Part shown: in pieces, positions 52,981 through 61,190 of the stretch | Position numbering within the stretch: the stretch's first letter is position 1 | Layout of the letters: each line of letters starts with the position of its first letter | Assembly: GCA_000955785.1 (NCBI GenBank) | Contig: JYOD01000005.1 | Location: 52,746 to 116,745, forward strand | Direction: 5' to 3' | Length of the DNA: 64,000 nucleotides | DNA from: Burkholderiaceae bacterium 16 | Lineage (GTDB): Bacteria > Pseudomonadota > Gammaproteobacteria > Burkholderiales > Burkholderiaceae | Translations under genes and position numbers: made by a program | Notes under the pieces: generated by a model | Told to the model about the DNA's origin: nothing | Databases searched by the model: none | The model's input: the letters and a program-made list of their open reading frames with translations, nothing else

Positions 52981-54166
52981 ATGACTTGAAGTCCCAGCTC
53001 ATTTGTTCAAGGATGCCAACCCCGCGCGAGGTACGCATGCACTCGCTGACGTAATCGGTAATCGACAACGGCTCGAAATTGATCTCCTCCCGGATGCGCC
53101 GGTTGTCGAACACATAGCCAAGTTCGGCAAAGCCCGCATACAGCCGCAGGGCACGTTCGATCAGGCGCCGGTTGCTGATGCGCTCAGTACGCGCCACATC
53201 CAGCGCCAGGGCGGGAAGCTCGCTGGCCGGGCACTTGCGGTAGGCCGGCGCGTCCTCGCTCGCAGCGGCCTCATCCATGGCGGCGACCACCTGCGCGATG
53301 GTCGGCGCGCGCGCGCCCGCGGAAAGATGGTAGGCATCGAAGCGCAGGCCGGGCTTGACCGCCAGCCGCAACAAGGCCTGCGCGCAGTCGTCCGCCGAGA
53401 TCACGTCGATGCGGGTATGCGGGCCGGCGGTATAGCGGCGCGCCTGGTGGATGATCCGGAACAGCCAGAAGATGCTGGCCGACGGCTGCGTGCCCAGCAC
53501 GGTGTGCCCGACCACGATGGAGGGCCGCGCCACCACGAGCGGCAGGTCCGGCAGGCTTCGGCGCAGCAGCACCTCCACTTCCTGCTTGCTGCGCGTGTAG
53601 GGTACCAGGTGGCTGGTGTCGTCGTGCCCGGCATCCTGCTCCGAAACCCTGGTGCCGCGCTGCGTGCCGCAAGCCATCGCGGTACCGACATGGACAAAGC
53701 GCCGCAGGGCGGTACTGCCGGCAAAGCGAGAGGCAAAACGCAGCGTGTCTCGCACGTTGATGCGCGTGACCTGCGGGTCTGTCGAGAACGAGGCCATCGC
53801 CGCGCAGTTGATCACCTGCGAGACACCGGACAGCCGAGCCGCGACGGCGGGCGGGAAATCGCTGTCCAGCGCGCCGAGCAGCACATTATCCTCCGTGAGC
53901 CAGTTCACGCGGCTGCGCAGCAGGCCACACTGGACGGCGTTCTCGCGCAGACGTACCAGCGCGTCTGCCGTATCGCTGCCCCGCACCAGGCAGAGCAAGC
54001 GCCGCGCAAGGCCGGCATTGATGGCGGCCACCATCACATTGCCGCCGATAAAGCCGGTGGCGCCGGTCAATAACAGGCTGTCGACGCCGGGCAGGCGTGC
54101 GTCGCAGACATGCGGCCGGACAGTAAGATCCTGCGCTGCCGAGCTGGCGTGCCAATCCCACATCAT
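52979..54166 (-). CDS. Extended SDR, NAD-dependent epimerase/thioester-reductase-like
   Basis: Oxidoreductase of unknown substrate. The 395 residues have the Rossmann motif LLLTGATGFIGGNVM near residue 33, the NCAAMASFS region, Ser/Thr in VHVGTAMACGT and YxxxK in PYTRSKQEVE. The pattern, with LVRG after the second strand and long C-terminal domain, is closest to the male-sterility/fatty acyl-CoA reductase branch of extended SDRs. A role on a lipid or polyketide thioester is inference. No carrier-protein partner is adjacent. Divergent from the rstA-like gene across 277 bases. Confidence 0.85.
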   Translation of the reverse strand: MMWDWHASSAAQDLTVRPHVCDARLPGVDSLLLTGATGFIGGNVMVAAINAGLARRLLCLVRGSDTADALVRLRENAVQCGLLRSRVNWLTEDNVLLGALDSDFPPAVAARLSGVSQVINCAAMASFSTDPQVTRINVRDTLRFASRFAGSTALRRFVHVGTAMACGTQRGTRVSEQDAGHDDTSHLVPYTRSKQEVEVLLRRSLPDLPLVVARPSIVVGHTVLGTQPSASIFWLFRIIHQARRYTAGPHTRIDVISADDCAQALLRLAVKPGLRFDAYHLSAGARAPTIAQVVAAMDEAAASEDAPAYRKCPASELPALALDVARTERISNRRLIERALRLYAGFAELGYVFDNRRIREEINFEPLSITDYVSECMRTSRGVGILEQMSWDFKS

Positions 54167-54443
54167 GGCGCTCTCCTCAGAAGGTGTAGTTGACCGGACT
54201 CATGCCGAAACGCGCTGGCTTGCCCAGCCTTGGCGCTTGCCCCTGTTGTCTTGTTTGCTGTTCCACGGATGCTCCGCCTTGATGTCGAAGCACGCAGATT
54301 AGGGACGGCCCTCCGCGATGTCTGTCCTGAAATCGAGCGAAATTTTGTTCAAATGTGCAAATTTGTCCGGAAGCGTCTCCGGCCCCCAACGCGGGCCGCC
54401 GGCCGGATAGAATCGGCATTTTTCGGCCCCTGGGAAGCCTGTC

Positions 54444-55178
54444 ATGAACGACGCCATGGCCAAGTACAAGGTGTTGCTGGTCGAGGACGATGACCGCCTT
54501 GCGCAACTTGTCAGCGAGTACCTGAGCAATTACGAGTTCACGGTGGAGGTGGTGCGGCGCGGCGATATCGCGGTAGCGGCCGTCCAGGCCCACCGGCCCG
54601 CCCTGGTCATCCTCGATCTGATGCTCCCGCACATGGACGGCATGGAGGTCTGCCGTGGTATTCGCGCCTTCTCGCGCGTGCCCGTGCTGATCCTGACCGC
54701 GCGCGTGGACACCTACGACCAGGTGGCGGGGCTGGAGATCGGCGCCGACGACTATGTGGTCAAGCCCATCGAGCCCAGGCTGCTGGTAGCGCGGGCCCGC
54801 GCCCTGCTGCGGCGCGCCGCCGCCGAGCGGGTCGCCGTGTCCGCCACGCCAATGCAAAGGGACCACGAACTAGTATTCGGCGCGCTGGTGATTTCACCGC
54901 CTAACCGGCAGGTCACCTGGCGCGGACAGGAAGTGGACCTGAAGACCACCGAGTTCAACCTGCTGCTGATCCTGGCACGCGCCGCCGGCACCGTACTGAG
55001 CCGCGACGACATCCTCAAGGAACTGCGCGGCATCGAATTCGACGGCATCGACCGGACCGTCGACTCCGGCATCTCCCGGCTGCGCCGCCGCTTCGAGGAC
55101 GCTTCGCCCGAGCCGCACAAGATCAAGACCATCTGGGGCCGCGGCTACTTGTTCAGCCCATCGGCATGGGAGGAATGA
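54444..55178 (+). CDS. Response regulator, OmpR family (RstA-like)
   Basis: DNA-binding regulator of the two-component pair with the next gene. In 244 residues, the receiver domain has LLVEDDDRLA (acidic pocket), phospho-Asp in LVILDLMLPHMDGME (near residue 55), Thr in LILTAR and Lys in DDYVVKPI. The winged-helix output domain has TTEFNLLLILARAAGTVLSRD and VDSGISRLRRRFED. The likely start is MNDAMAKYKV; MAKYKV four codons later is also possible. The stop and the kinase ATG are adjacent (TGAATG). Targets unknown. Confidence 0.93.
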   Translation: MNDAMAKYKVLLVEDDDRLAQLVSEYLSNYEFTVEVVRRGDIAVAAVQAHRPALVILDLMLPHMDGMEVCRGIRAFSRVPVLILTARVDTYDQVAGLEIGADDYVVKPIEPRLLVARARALLRRAAAERVAVSATPMQRDHELVFGALVISPPNRQVTWRGQEVDLKTTEFNLLLILARAAGTVLSRDDILKELRGIEFDGIDRTVDSGISRLRRRFEDASPEPHKIKTIWGRGYLFSPSAWEE

Positions 55179-56510
55179 ATGGTCCGCTCGCTACTGAAGC
55201 TCTATTTGCTGGTGATGCTGGCTGCCGCCGCGGCGGTGGTCGCCATCAACTACACCTTCATTCCGCTGTTCCACGAGCAATTCACCGAGAGCGAACGCGT
55301 GAATCGCCAGGGCTATGCGTTCGTCCTGTCCGAATACCTCGCCCAGCACCCGGGTGAGTTGCGCAAGGGCGCGCTGGAAAAGCTCCAGGCGCATGCGCTC
55401 GAACGGTTCAAGCTGGCCGACGACGCCGAACTGAGCCGGCTGGATGCGCGCCAGCGCCAGGATATCGCCGACGGCAAGCTGGTGCTGAGCTACGACGCCA
55501 AGGACTATTACCTGCCGCTGCGCGACGGGCAGGTACTGCATGCGCACAGCGTGGACGTGGACAACACCAACGTCGACGTGGTGGCCTATGCATTGATTGC
55601 CTTCGCCACCCTGCTCTCGATCGTGGCATGGGTCTGGTACCACTGGCGCGACCTGGACAAGCTGCAGCAGGCGGCCAGGGATTTCGGCCGCGGCAAGCTG
55701 TCAACCCGCGCCGACCTGCCCAGGCGCTCCAATATCTCGGAGCTGGCAATGCAATTCAATGAAATGGCGGAGCAGATCGAAGCGTCGATCGTGCACCAGC
55801 GGGAAATGATGCACGGCATCTCGCACGAGCTGAAGACGCCGATCGCCCGGCTTGAATTTGGCATTGCACTGCTGCAGTCGGCTGGCGCCGGTGAGGAGGA
55901 GCAGGCACGTCAGGCCCAGCGCCTGGAAGACCTGCGCCGCGACGTGCGCGAGCTTGATGAACTGGTCACCGAGTTGCTGACGCTCGGCCAGCTCGAGCAG
56001 GGTGCGGCCCCGATGATGCTGATGCGGGTTTCGGTCGGCGAGCTGATCGACAGCGTGGCGGCCAGCGTCGCCAACGAGGTGGCCGACCACAAGCTGACGC
56101 TGTCCGTGCACGCCAGTGGCCCCCTGCCTCACCACGTCTGCGATCCTCGGCTGGTGGCGCGGGCGCTCCTCAACCTGTGCCGCAACGCCACCCGCTATGC
56201 GCGCAGCGCCATCCAGTTGCGCGCCGAGACGGATGCCGCTGGCACCCTGTGCCTGACGGTGGAGGACGACGGGCCCGGCGTGGTGCCGGAGGAACGCGCG
56301 CGCATTTTCGAGCCTTTCCATCGGCCGGATTCCAGCCGCAACCGGCACACGGGCGGCTTCGGCCTGGGGCTGGCCATCGTGCGGCGCATCGCGCTGCTGC
56401 ATGGCGGCCAGGTCGGGCTGGACAGCGGCAGCGAGGGGGGCGCGCGGTTCGTGATCACGTTGCCCGCCATGGATGAGCCGGCGGTTGCCGCCTGCGCGCG
56501 GGCGGCTTGA
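55179..56510 (+). CDS. Sensor histidine kinase (RstB-like)
   Basis: Inner-membrane kinase that phosphorylates the preceding regulator. The 443 residues have two transmembrane helices (LLKLYLLVMLAAAAAVVAINYTF and VVAYALIAFATLLSIVAWVWY) around a periplasmic sensor of about 110 residues, a HAMP domain, phospho-His in HGISHELKTPIARLE, the N box NLCRNATRYA, and G boxes DDGPGV and GFGLGLAIVRRI. The periplasmic signal is unknown. A 10-base gap and two tiny ORFs follow. Confidence 0.93.
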   Translation: MVRSLLKLYLLVMLAAAAAVVAINYTFIPLFHEQFTESERVNRQGYAFVLSEYLAQHPGELRKGALEKLQAHALERFKLADDAELSRLDARQRQDIADGKLVLSYDAKDYYLPLRDGQVLHAHSVDVDNTNVDVVAYALIAFATLLSIVAWVWYHWRDLDKLQQAARDFGRGKLSTRADLPRRSNISELAMQFNEMAEQIEASIVHQREMMHGISHELKTPIARLEFGIALLQSAGAGEEEQARQAQRLEDLRRDVRELDELVTELLTLGQLEQGAAPMMLMRVSVGELIDSVAASVANEVADHKLTLSVHASGPLPHHVCDPRLVARALLNLCRNATRYARSAIQLRAETDAAGTLCLTVEDDGPGVVPEERARIFEPFHRPDSSRNRHTGGFGLGLAIVRRIALLHGGQVGLDSGSEGGARFVITLPAMDEPAVAACARAA

Positions 56511-56532
56511 AGGTGCTTGAAGGAGATGCGTA

Positions 56533-56583
56533 ATGAAACGTCCGGAACCCGCAGGTCCCTCGCCTGCGGAAGGCCGCCCATGA
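56533..56583 (+). CDS. Predicted 16-residue small protein / leader peptide
   Basis: A strong Shine-Dalgarno (AAGGAG, seven bases before the ATG) introduces a 16-codon ORF, MKRPEPAGPSPAEGRP, directly after the kinase stop. Its TGA overlaps the next ATG (ATGA). The ribosome site is better than those of many real genes in this window. It is either a true small protein or a leader whose translation delivers ribosomes to the next ORF. Not recognised; too short for family comparison. Confidence 0.45.
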   Translation: MKRPEPAGPSPAEGRP

Positions 56584-56666
56584 AGTGGTCGACGATCGCG
56601 GCCGTGGTGCTTTCCTGGGTGGGCGCCTGCGCGGCGGCCGGCTGGCTGGCCATGGTCTGTGCCTGA
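56580..56666 (+). CDS. Predicted 28-residue single-pass membrane protein
   Basis: Coupled by ATGA to the preceding 16-codon ORF. It codes for a Met-Lys start, then one hydrophobic helix (TIAAVVLSWVGACAAAGWLA) that would span the membrane, with two Cys residues and no charged end. It is 70 bases behind a membrane kinase; small proteins of this kind are known to tune such kinases (for example SafA, MzrA and MgrB in enterics), so a regulatory role on the RstB-like kinase is an attractive inference. No sequence family recognised. Confidence 0.5.
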   Translation: MKWSTIAAVVLSWVGACAAAGWLAMVCA

Positions 56667-56757
56667 TGGCGCCTGTTGGCGCTTGTTGGCGCTTGTTAGC
56701 AGTTACTGGTGCTTATGGACGTCCCGGTGATGCAAAAGGCGCAGGTACGCAAAACAA

Positions 56758-56787
56758 AAAAGTCCGCCGGACTACTGGCGGACTTTT
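56758..56787 (-). terminator. Terminator of tRNA-fMet
   Basis: An 11-bp stem (56758-56768 / 56777-56787), 8-base loop, and a T run on the minus strand, 16 bases after the tRNA. It also carries a short T run on the plus strand, so it may stop rstAB transcripts too. Confidence 0.8.
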
Positions 56788-56802
56788 GAGTAGAATATTG
56801 CC

Positions 56803-56878
56803 TGGTTGCGGGGGCAGGACTTGAACCTGCGACCTTCGGGTTATGAGCCCGACGAGCTGCCAACTGCTCCACCCCGCG
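56803..56878 (-). tRNA. tRNA-fMet (CAT), initiator
   Basis: A 76-base cloverleaf with encoded CCA. C at position 1 opposite A at 72 leaves the unpaired end specific to initiator tRNA. The anticodon stem has three G-C pairs (GGG...CCC) and the anticodon is CAT. Confidence 0.95.
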
Positions 56879-56945
56879 TCAGAGGGGCGTACTATACGCC
56901 ACTCTCGTGGGTTTGCAAAGCGTTTTCAGCAAGCTTTCTTGACAG

Positions 56946-56959
56946 CGTTTACGTAAACG
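56946..56959. promoter_or_regulatory. 14-bp perfect palindrome upstream of csp
   Basis: CGTTTACGTAAACG reads the same on both strands. It is centred 55 bases before the csp ATG, in the place expected for an operator or promoter-proximal element. It is too short to be a terminator without a T tail. No regulator can be named. Confidence 0.5.
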
Positions 56960-57007
56960 TGTAAAAGCAAGTGCGCGCATTCTTTGCGCTCAAAAAAGGA
57001 TTTTTCC

Positions 57008-57205
57008 ATGGAAACTGGTACCGTCAAGTTCTTCAACGCCCAGAAGGGTTTTGGCTTCATCACCCCGGACGCTGGTGGCAAGGACTTGTTCGTCCACATC
57101 TCTCAGGTTCGCGGGGGTGCTCCGCTGCAAGATAACCAGCGAGTGCAATACCAGTCGCAACAGGGCAAGAAGGGTCCTGAAGCGGCCAATGTTTCCCCCG
57201 TTTGA
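57008..57205 (+). CDS. Cold-shock domain protein
   Basis: Single OB-fold protein that binds single-stranded RNA and DNA and melts mRNA structure. The 65 residues have RNP1 KGFGFITPD and RNP2 DLFVHISQV, the nucleic-acid-binding faces of CspA. The loop after RNP2 is short and ends [11 protein letters not shown], different from the E. coli CspA loop. The start at METGTVKFF was chosen from the family. It is 34 bases before rpsU and they probably form one operon. Confidence 0.94.
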   Translation: METGTVKFFNAQKGFGFITPDAGGKDLFVHISQVRGGAPLQDNQRVQYQSQQGKKGPEAANVSPV

Positions 57206-57239
57206 ACCCGCCGCTTTGCGGCAATGCTAAAGGACAGAA

Positions 57240-57452
57240 TTGACTAAGATCGTCTTGAAACCCGGTGAGCCCGTTGAAGTTGCAATGCGGCGTTTCCGTA
57301 GGGCCATCCTCCAGACCGGCCTGATCGTTGAACTCAAGAGCCGTACCGCTTACGAGAAGCCCACGACCGAGCGCAAGCGCAAGAAGAAAGCCGCGGAATC
57401 GCGCCTTCGCAAGCGTCTGCGCATGCAGATGTTGCCGAAGAAGATGTACTGA
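57240..57452 (+). CDS. rpsU: Small ribosomal subunit protein bS21, divergent paralogue
   Basis: bS21 binds near the platform of the 30S subunit and helps mRNA selection. The 70 residues keep [26 protein letters not shown] and the LPKKMY end. The N-terminus [13 protein letters not shown] differs from the housekeeping Burkholderiales S21 that I recall (TTIRVKENEPFEVAM). The start is TTG at 57240 after AAAGGACAGAA; no upstream ATG is in frame. TTG and close linkage to csp suggest conditional, perhaps cold-linked, expression. A terminator follows. Confidence 0.93.
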   Translation: MTKIVLKPGEPVEVAMRRFRRAILQTGLIVELKSRTAYEKPTTERKRKKKAAESRLRKRLRMQMLPKKMY

Positions 57453-57507
57453 TTTCGGCACCGCAAGCGGCGAGCGCGCTCAGACGCGATTTGCCGCCGG
57501 TCGCATG

Positions 57508-57536
57508 AAATCCGCCAGCCACGCCTGGCGGATTTT
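57508..57536 (+). terminator. Terminator of csp-rpsU
   Basis: An 11-bp stem (57508-57518 / 57525-57535) with a 6-base loop and T-rich tail. Confidence 0.85.
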
Positions 57537-57542
57537 GTCGTT

Positions 57543-57923
57543 TTAGCGGCGCCGTTGGCTGTCCGGCCCTTAACGGGCCAGACATTCGTCGACCGGCCCT
57601 GATACCGCCCTGCCCATCTTTCCACCAGGATCGAGCGCGGCCGGCGAAATGCGTGCGTACGTCCATAGCGCATGGTGCTATCCCCTCCCGACTTGCCCCC
57701 TTGCATTCATGAGTAGCCGTTGCCCGCATGTGCCGGCGTTTGACAGGACTCAACCCGTGTGCCCGGTTGGATCGTAGGCGTCCGGTTCGAACAACTGCGC
57801 TCCCGCGTGACACCGAGACATCGGCTAGCCGCAGGCGGCGAGCGAAAAAACGGGCCGGCGAGCTGGCGCGCGATCGGCGGCACGGCTGCGCGCGCCGGCG
57901 GGGGCGGCCGGCCTTGCCGCGCA
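57543..57923. other. Intergenic spacer, no gene seen
   Basis: About 380 bases between the csp-rpsU terminator and the thioesterase gene. Overlapping open frames on both strands (for example 57334-57924 minus) are Arg-rich and have no recognisable motif, which is typical of antisense noise in GC-rich DNA. I see no RNA gene or repeat. Confidence 0.55.
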
Positions 57924-58457
57924 TCAGCCTGCCGGCATTGAGAATACCAGGCAGGTGGTGGTGGCGTAAGCGTACAGCTTACCCTGCGTGTCGATGATGC
58001 GGCCCTCGGCAATGCCGATCTGCGTGGTCAGGCTGATGACCTTACCCTCCGCGCGGATCGGACCGGTCTTGCTAGTCAGCGGGCGCACATAATTCACCTT
58101 CAGTTCCAGGGTGGTATAGCCCTTGCCCGCCGGCAGCATGGTGTGGACGGCGCAACCCACGCAGGAATCGAGCAGGGTCGCGGCGTAGCCGCCGTGCACG
58201 CTGCCGATCGGGTTGTAATGCTGCGCGCCGGGCGTGCCCTGGAATACGAAGCGCCCTGCCTCGAACTCCACCGGGACGAAGTCCATCAGTTGCGCGATCG
58301 GCGCGCCCGGCAGCTTGCCGGCCATCATATCCTCGAAAAACTGCAGCCCGGCGCGCTCGCTCAACTGCGCCAGCGTCGCCACGCCGGGCTCGCCCAGCCG
58401 CGCACGCGCGACGCGCTCAGCTTCCTGCCACTGGGCCAGTGTGTCTTGCGCACTCAT
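57924..58457 (-). CDS. PaaI-family hotdog thioesterase
   Basis: Predicted acyl-CoA thioesterase. The 177 residues have the hotdog-fold core [20 protein letters not shown], with HGG and the Asp of the active site, [10 protein letters not shown] and [14 protein letters not shown], as in PaaI/DUF4442-like enzymes. Substrate unknown. The start at [10 protein letters not shown] was chosen; the open frame runs 45 codons further. Divergent from the ABC transporter gene across 159 bases. Confidence 0.9.
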   Translation of the reverse strand: MSAQDTLAQWQEAERVARARLGEPGVATLAQLSERAGLQFFEDMMAGKLPGAPIAQLMDFVPVEFEAGRFVFQGTPGAQHYNPIGSVHGGYAATLLDSCVGCAVHTMLPAGKGYTTLELKVNYVRPLTSKTGPIRAEGKVISLTTQIGIAEGRIIDTQGKLYAYATTTCLVFSMPAG

Positions 58458-58616
58458 TGTCTTGTCTCCATGGTTTGCTTCGGTTCGTTGTCTTGCGCCC
58501 CTGCCCTCGCGGCCAGTTCCCTGGCCATGCGCTGCCGGCAGCGAACCAGCAAGATAACCGCACCCGCCAATTCTTGCTGCACCGCGCCACAAAGCATCCG
58601 CGCCACTGCCTGCATA

Positions 58617-59573
58617 ATGGCGGATATTGCGCCCGTGGCGCGCCTCACCCTCGCTCCTGCCTTGAATGCCATTCTCGAACTACGCAATGTAAGCAAGCAA
58701 TACGGCGAAACGGTCGTGGTCGACGATCTCAGCCTGAGCGTGCAACGCGGCCAGTGCTTCGGCCTGCTGGGCCCGAACGGAGCCGGCAAGACCACCACGC
58801 TGCGCCTGCTGCTGGGCCTGACCACGCCGGCTTCGGGGACGCTCACGTTATGCGGCGAGCCGATTCCGGAGCGCGCGCCGCAGGCCCGCATGCGCGTGGG
58901 CGTGGTGCCGCAGTTCGACAACCTCGACCCCGACTTCACCGTGGTGGAGAACCTGCGCATCTTTGGCCGCTACTTCGGCCTGGAGCGCGCCGAGATCGAA
59001 CGCCGCGTGCCCGCGCTGCTGGAGTTCGCACGGCTCGAAAGCCGTGCCGGGGCGCAAGTGCGGGACCTCTCGGGCGGCATGCGCCGGCGTCTGACGGTGG
59101 CGCGCGCACTGATCAACGACCCCGACCTGCTGGTGATGGACGAGCCCACCACCGGGCTCGACCCCCAGGCGCGCCACCTGATCTGGGAACGCCTCAAATC
59201 GCTGCTGGCCAGCGGCAAGACCATCCTGCTGACCACGCACTTCATGGAGGAGGCCGAGCGCCTGTGCAACTACCTGTGCGTGATCGACAGCGGCCGCAAG
59301 ATCGCCGAAGGCAAGCCGCATGAGTTGATCGACAGCCAGATCGGCTGCGATGTGGTGGAAGTGTATGGCGACAACCTCGACTCCTTGCGCGGCGAACTAC
59401 ACCCGCTCGCAATGCGTACCGAGATGAGCGGCGAGACGCTGTTCTGCTATGTGAAGGAGCCGGCACCCCTGCTGGCCGCCCTGCATGGCCGAACCGGCGT
59501 GCGTTACCTGCACCGGCCCGCCAACCTGGAAGACGTCTTTCTTAAGCTGACCGGCCGCGAGATGCGCGACTGA
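58617..59573 (+). CDS. ABC transporter ATP-binding protein, NodI type
   Basis: Energy subunit of an exporter. The 318-residue protein has Walker [14 protein letters not shown] loop [13 protein letters not shown], the signature [14 protein letters not shown], Walker [14 protein letters not shown] and the H loop [11 protein letters not shown]. The order and the C-terminal region (VDVVEVYGD) match the NodI/ABC-2 group. The natural substrate is unknown; NodI proteins export lipo-chitin oligosaccharides in rhizobia, but non-nodulating bacteria have homologues. The next gene is its permease. Confidence 0.9.
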   Translation: MADIAPVARLTLAPALNAILELRNVSKQYGETVVVDDLSLSVQRGQCFGLLGPNGAGKTTTLRLLLGLTTPASGTLTLCGEPIPERAPQARMRVGVVPQFDNLDPDFTVVENLRIFGRYFGLERAEIERRVPALLEFARLESRAGAQVRDLSGGMRRRLTVARALINDPDLLVMDEPTTGLDPQARHLIWERLKSLLASGKTILLTTHFMEEAERLCNYLCVIDSGRKIAEGKPHELIDSQIGCDVVEVYGDNLDSLRGELHPLAMRTEMSGETLFCYVKEPAPLLAALHGRTGVRYLHRPANLEDVFLKLTGREMRD

Positions 59574-59597
59574 CCCGGGACCGACAACGGATTGAAC

Positions 59598-60455
59598 ATG
59601 AGCGAACAAGACCCCCGCCCCGCAGCCGCGCCGGCCGCCGCCGCGCCGCGGCATGCCCCCGTTCAGCGGCAGCATTACCCGCAGCCACTGCTGCCGATGA
59701 ACATGCGCAACTGGACCATGGTCTGGTACCGCAACTTCATGGTGTGGAAGAAGCTGGCGATCCCCTCCATGATCGGCAACCTCGCCGATCCGATGATCTA
59801 CCTGTTCGGCCTCGGCCTCGGTCTTGGCCTGCTGGTCGGGCAGGTCAACGGCGTGTCCTACATCGCCTTCCTCGCGGCCGGCACCACGGCATCGAGCGTG
59901 ATGATGTCGGCGAGCTTCGAGTCCATGTATTCCGCCTTCTCGCGCATGCATGTGCAGCGCACCTGGGAGGCCATCATGCATGCGCCGCTGACGCTCGGCG
60001 ACGTCGTGCTGGGCGAGATCATGTGGGCGGCCAGCAAGGCGGTGCTGTCGGGCCTGGCCATCATGCTGGTGGCGGGTGCGCTGGGCTATGCCCATATGCC
60101 GGGCGCGCTGCTGGCCCTGCCGGTCATCGTGCTGGCGGGCATCGCGTTCGCCAGCCTGGCCATGATCGTCACCGCGCTGGCGCCCAGCTACGACTTCTTC
60201 ATGTTCTACCAGACGCTGGTGATGACGCCGATGCTGCTGCTCTCCGGGGTGTTCTTCCCGCTGGAGCAGCTGCCCGCGGGGGCGCAGGCAGCCACCCAGG
60301 TGCTGCCGCTGGCGCATGCGGTGGCGCTGATCCGCCCCATCATGCTCGGGCGCCCGATCGATAACCTGGCACTGCACATGATGGTGCTCGGCGCCTATGC
60401 CGCGGTGGCGCTGGTGGTGGCGCTGATGCTGCTGCGCCGGCGGCTACTGCGCTGA
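59598..60455 (+). CDS. ABC-2 type permease, NodJ type
   Basis: Membrane partner of the preceding ATPase. The 285 residues have a Pro/Ala-rich cytoplasmic tail of about 35 residues and six hydrophobic helices (LADPMIYLFGLGLGLGLLVG, VSYIAFLAAGTTASSVM, LSGLAIMLVAGALGYA, LPVIVLAGIAFASLAMIVTAL and others), typical of ABC-2/NodJ permeases. The ATG at 59598 has TTG six bases upstream as an alternative. It starts 24 bases after the ATPase stop. Confidence 0.9.
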   Translation: MSEQDPRPAAAPAAAAPRHAPVQRQHYPQPLLPMNMRNWTMVWYRNFMVWKKLAIPSMIGNLADPMIYLFGLGLGLGLLVGQVNGVSYIAFLAAGTTASSVMMSASFESMYSAFSRMHVQRTWEAIMHAPLTLGDVVLGEIMWAASKAVLSGLAIMLVAGALGYAHMPGALLALPVIVLAGIAFASLAMIVTALAPSYDFFMFYQTLVMTPMLLLSGVFFPLEQLPAGAQAATQVLPLAHAVALIRPIMLGRPIDNLALHMMVLGAYAAVALVVALMLLRRRLLR

Positions 60456-60525
60456 AGGCGCTCGCCGGGAACGCGCTGGCGTTCCCGGGTGCCCCCTCCA
60501 GCCGCAGCCCGGGGCTGCGGAGCGA

Positions 60526-60815
60526 TTACGCTGCGCCGGACAGCTTGAGTCCGGCGATGCCGCAGACGATCAGCCCCATGCTGGCATCCGCGCGGCAGTG
60601 GCCGGCTCCTGGAAGAGTATGATGCCGAGCACGGCCGTGCCCACCGCGCCGATGCCGGTCCACACGGCGTAGCCGGTGCCGACGGGAATCTGCTTGAGCG
60701 CCAGCGCCAGCGTGATCACGCTCGGCCACAAGCGCGAAAAGCCTTCGGTGTACTTGAGGCTGATCGCCCACACCACTTCAAACAGGCCCGCGAGGGCAAG
60801 CAGTGTCCATGCCAT
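60526..60815 (-). pseudogene. sugE: SugE/Gdx small multidrug resistance gene, doubly damaged
   Basis: SugE/Gdx exports guanidinium. From the ATG at 60815, [20 protein letters not shown] and [16 protein letters not shown] match the family. Two lesions: about 12 residues of transmembrane helix 2 are missing at the TLALALK junction, where CTGGCG repeats would allow slippage deletion; and near 60585 one G seems lost (ATGCC for ATGGCC), so the frame ends early at MPAWG, while the next frame holds the proper end, [19 protein letters not shown]. The combined reading is about 95 residues against a usual 105. Likely inactive. Confidence 0.75.
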
Positions 60816-60859
60816 TTCGAATGTCCGTCAGCGTTGTCCCAGCGCGAAAAGATACGCCA

Positions 60860-61126
60860 ATGCGACGCCTCGTGCACGCCGGCCTGCGCCGCGTTGCGCG
60901 CGTGGGGGCCATGCTGGCCGTATTGAGCACGGGTGCCGGCCTGGCGGCATGCAGCGTGGTGGGCGCCACCGTGGCGGTGGGCAGTGCCGCGGTGTCCACG
61001 GTCACCACGGTCGGTTCGGCGGCGGTCAGCGTGACGTCGACCGCGGTCGAGACAACCTATGATGTGACCAAGGCTGGCGTGAAAGCCGTGGCCGGCAGCA
61101 GCGACGAGGCCGCGCCGGCGCACTGA
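60860..61126 (+). CDS. Small predicted lipoprotein
   Basis: Outer-membrane or periplasmic lipoprotein of unknown role. A 33-residue signal peptide ends with the lipobox GAGLAAC, placing the lipidated Cys near residue 31. The mature part of about 57 residues is rich in Val, Ala, Ser and Thr with repeats of the type TVAVGSAAVS and TSTAVETTYDVTKAGVKAVAG, likely extended or amyloid-like beta structure. The start at MRRLVHAGLRR was chosen. Divergent from sugE. Confidence 0.7.
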   Translation: MRRLVHAGLRRVARVGAMLAVLSTGAGLAACSVVGATVAVGSAAVSTVTTVGSAAVSVTSTAVETTYDVTKAGVKAVAGSSDEAAPAH

Positions 61127-61190
61127 GCGCCTTACCGCGGGATGCGCTAAGCGATGGGGGGAGGCATGCGATAGCCGGGCCCCGCCGGTC

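Noticed and set aside
57334..57924. A 196-codon minus-strand frame across rpsU and the spacer
   Set aside because: It covers a real gene and terminator on the other strand and is Arg-rich without motifs.
60816..60859. Guanidine riboswitch upstream of sugE
   Set aside because: I looked for the paired ACGR-loop hairpins of the mini-ykkC class and did not find a convincing pair.
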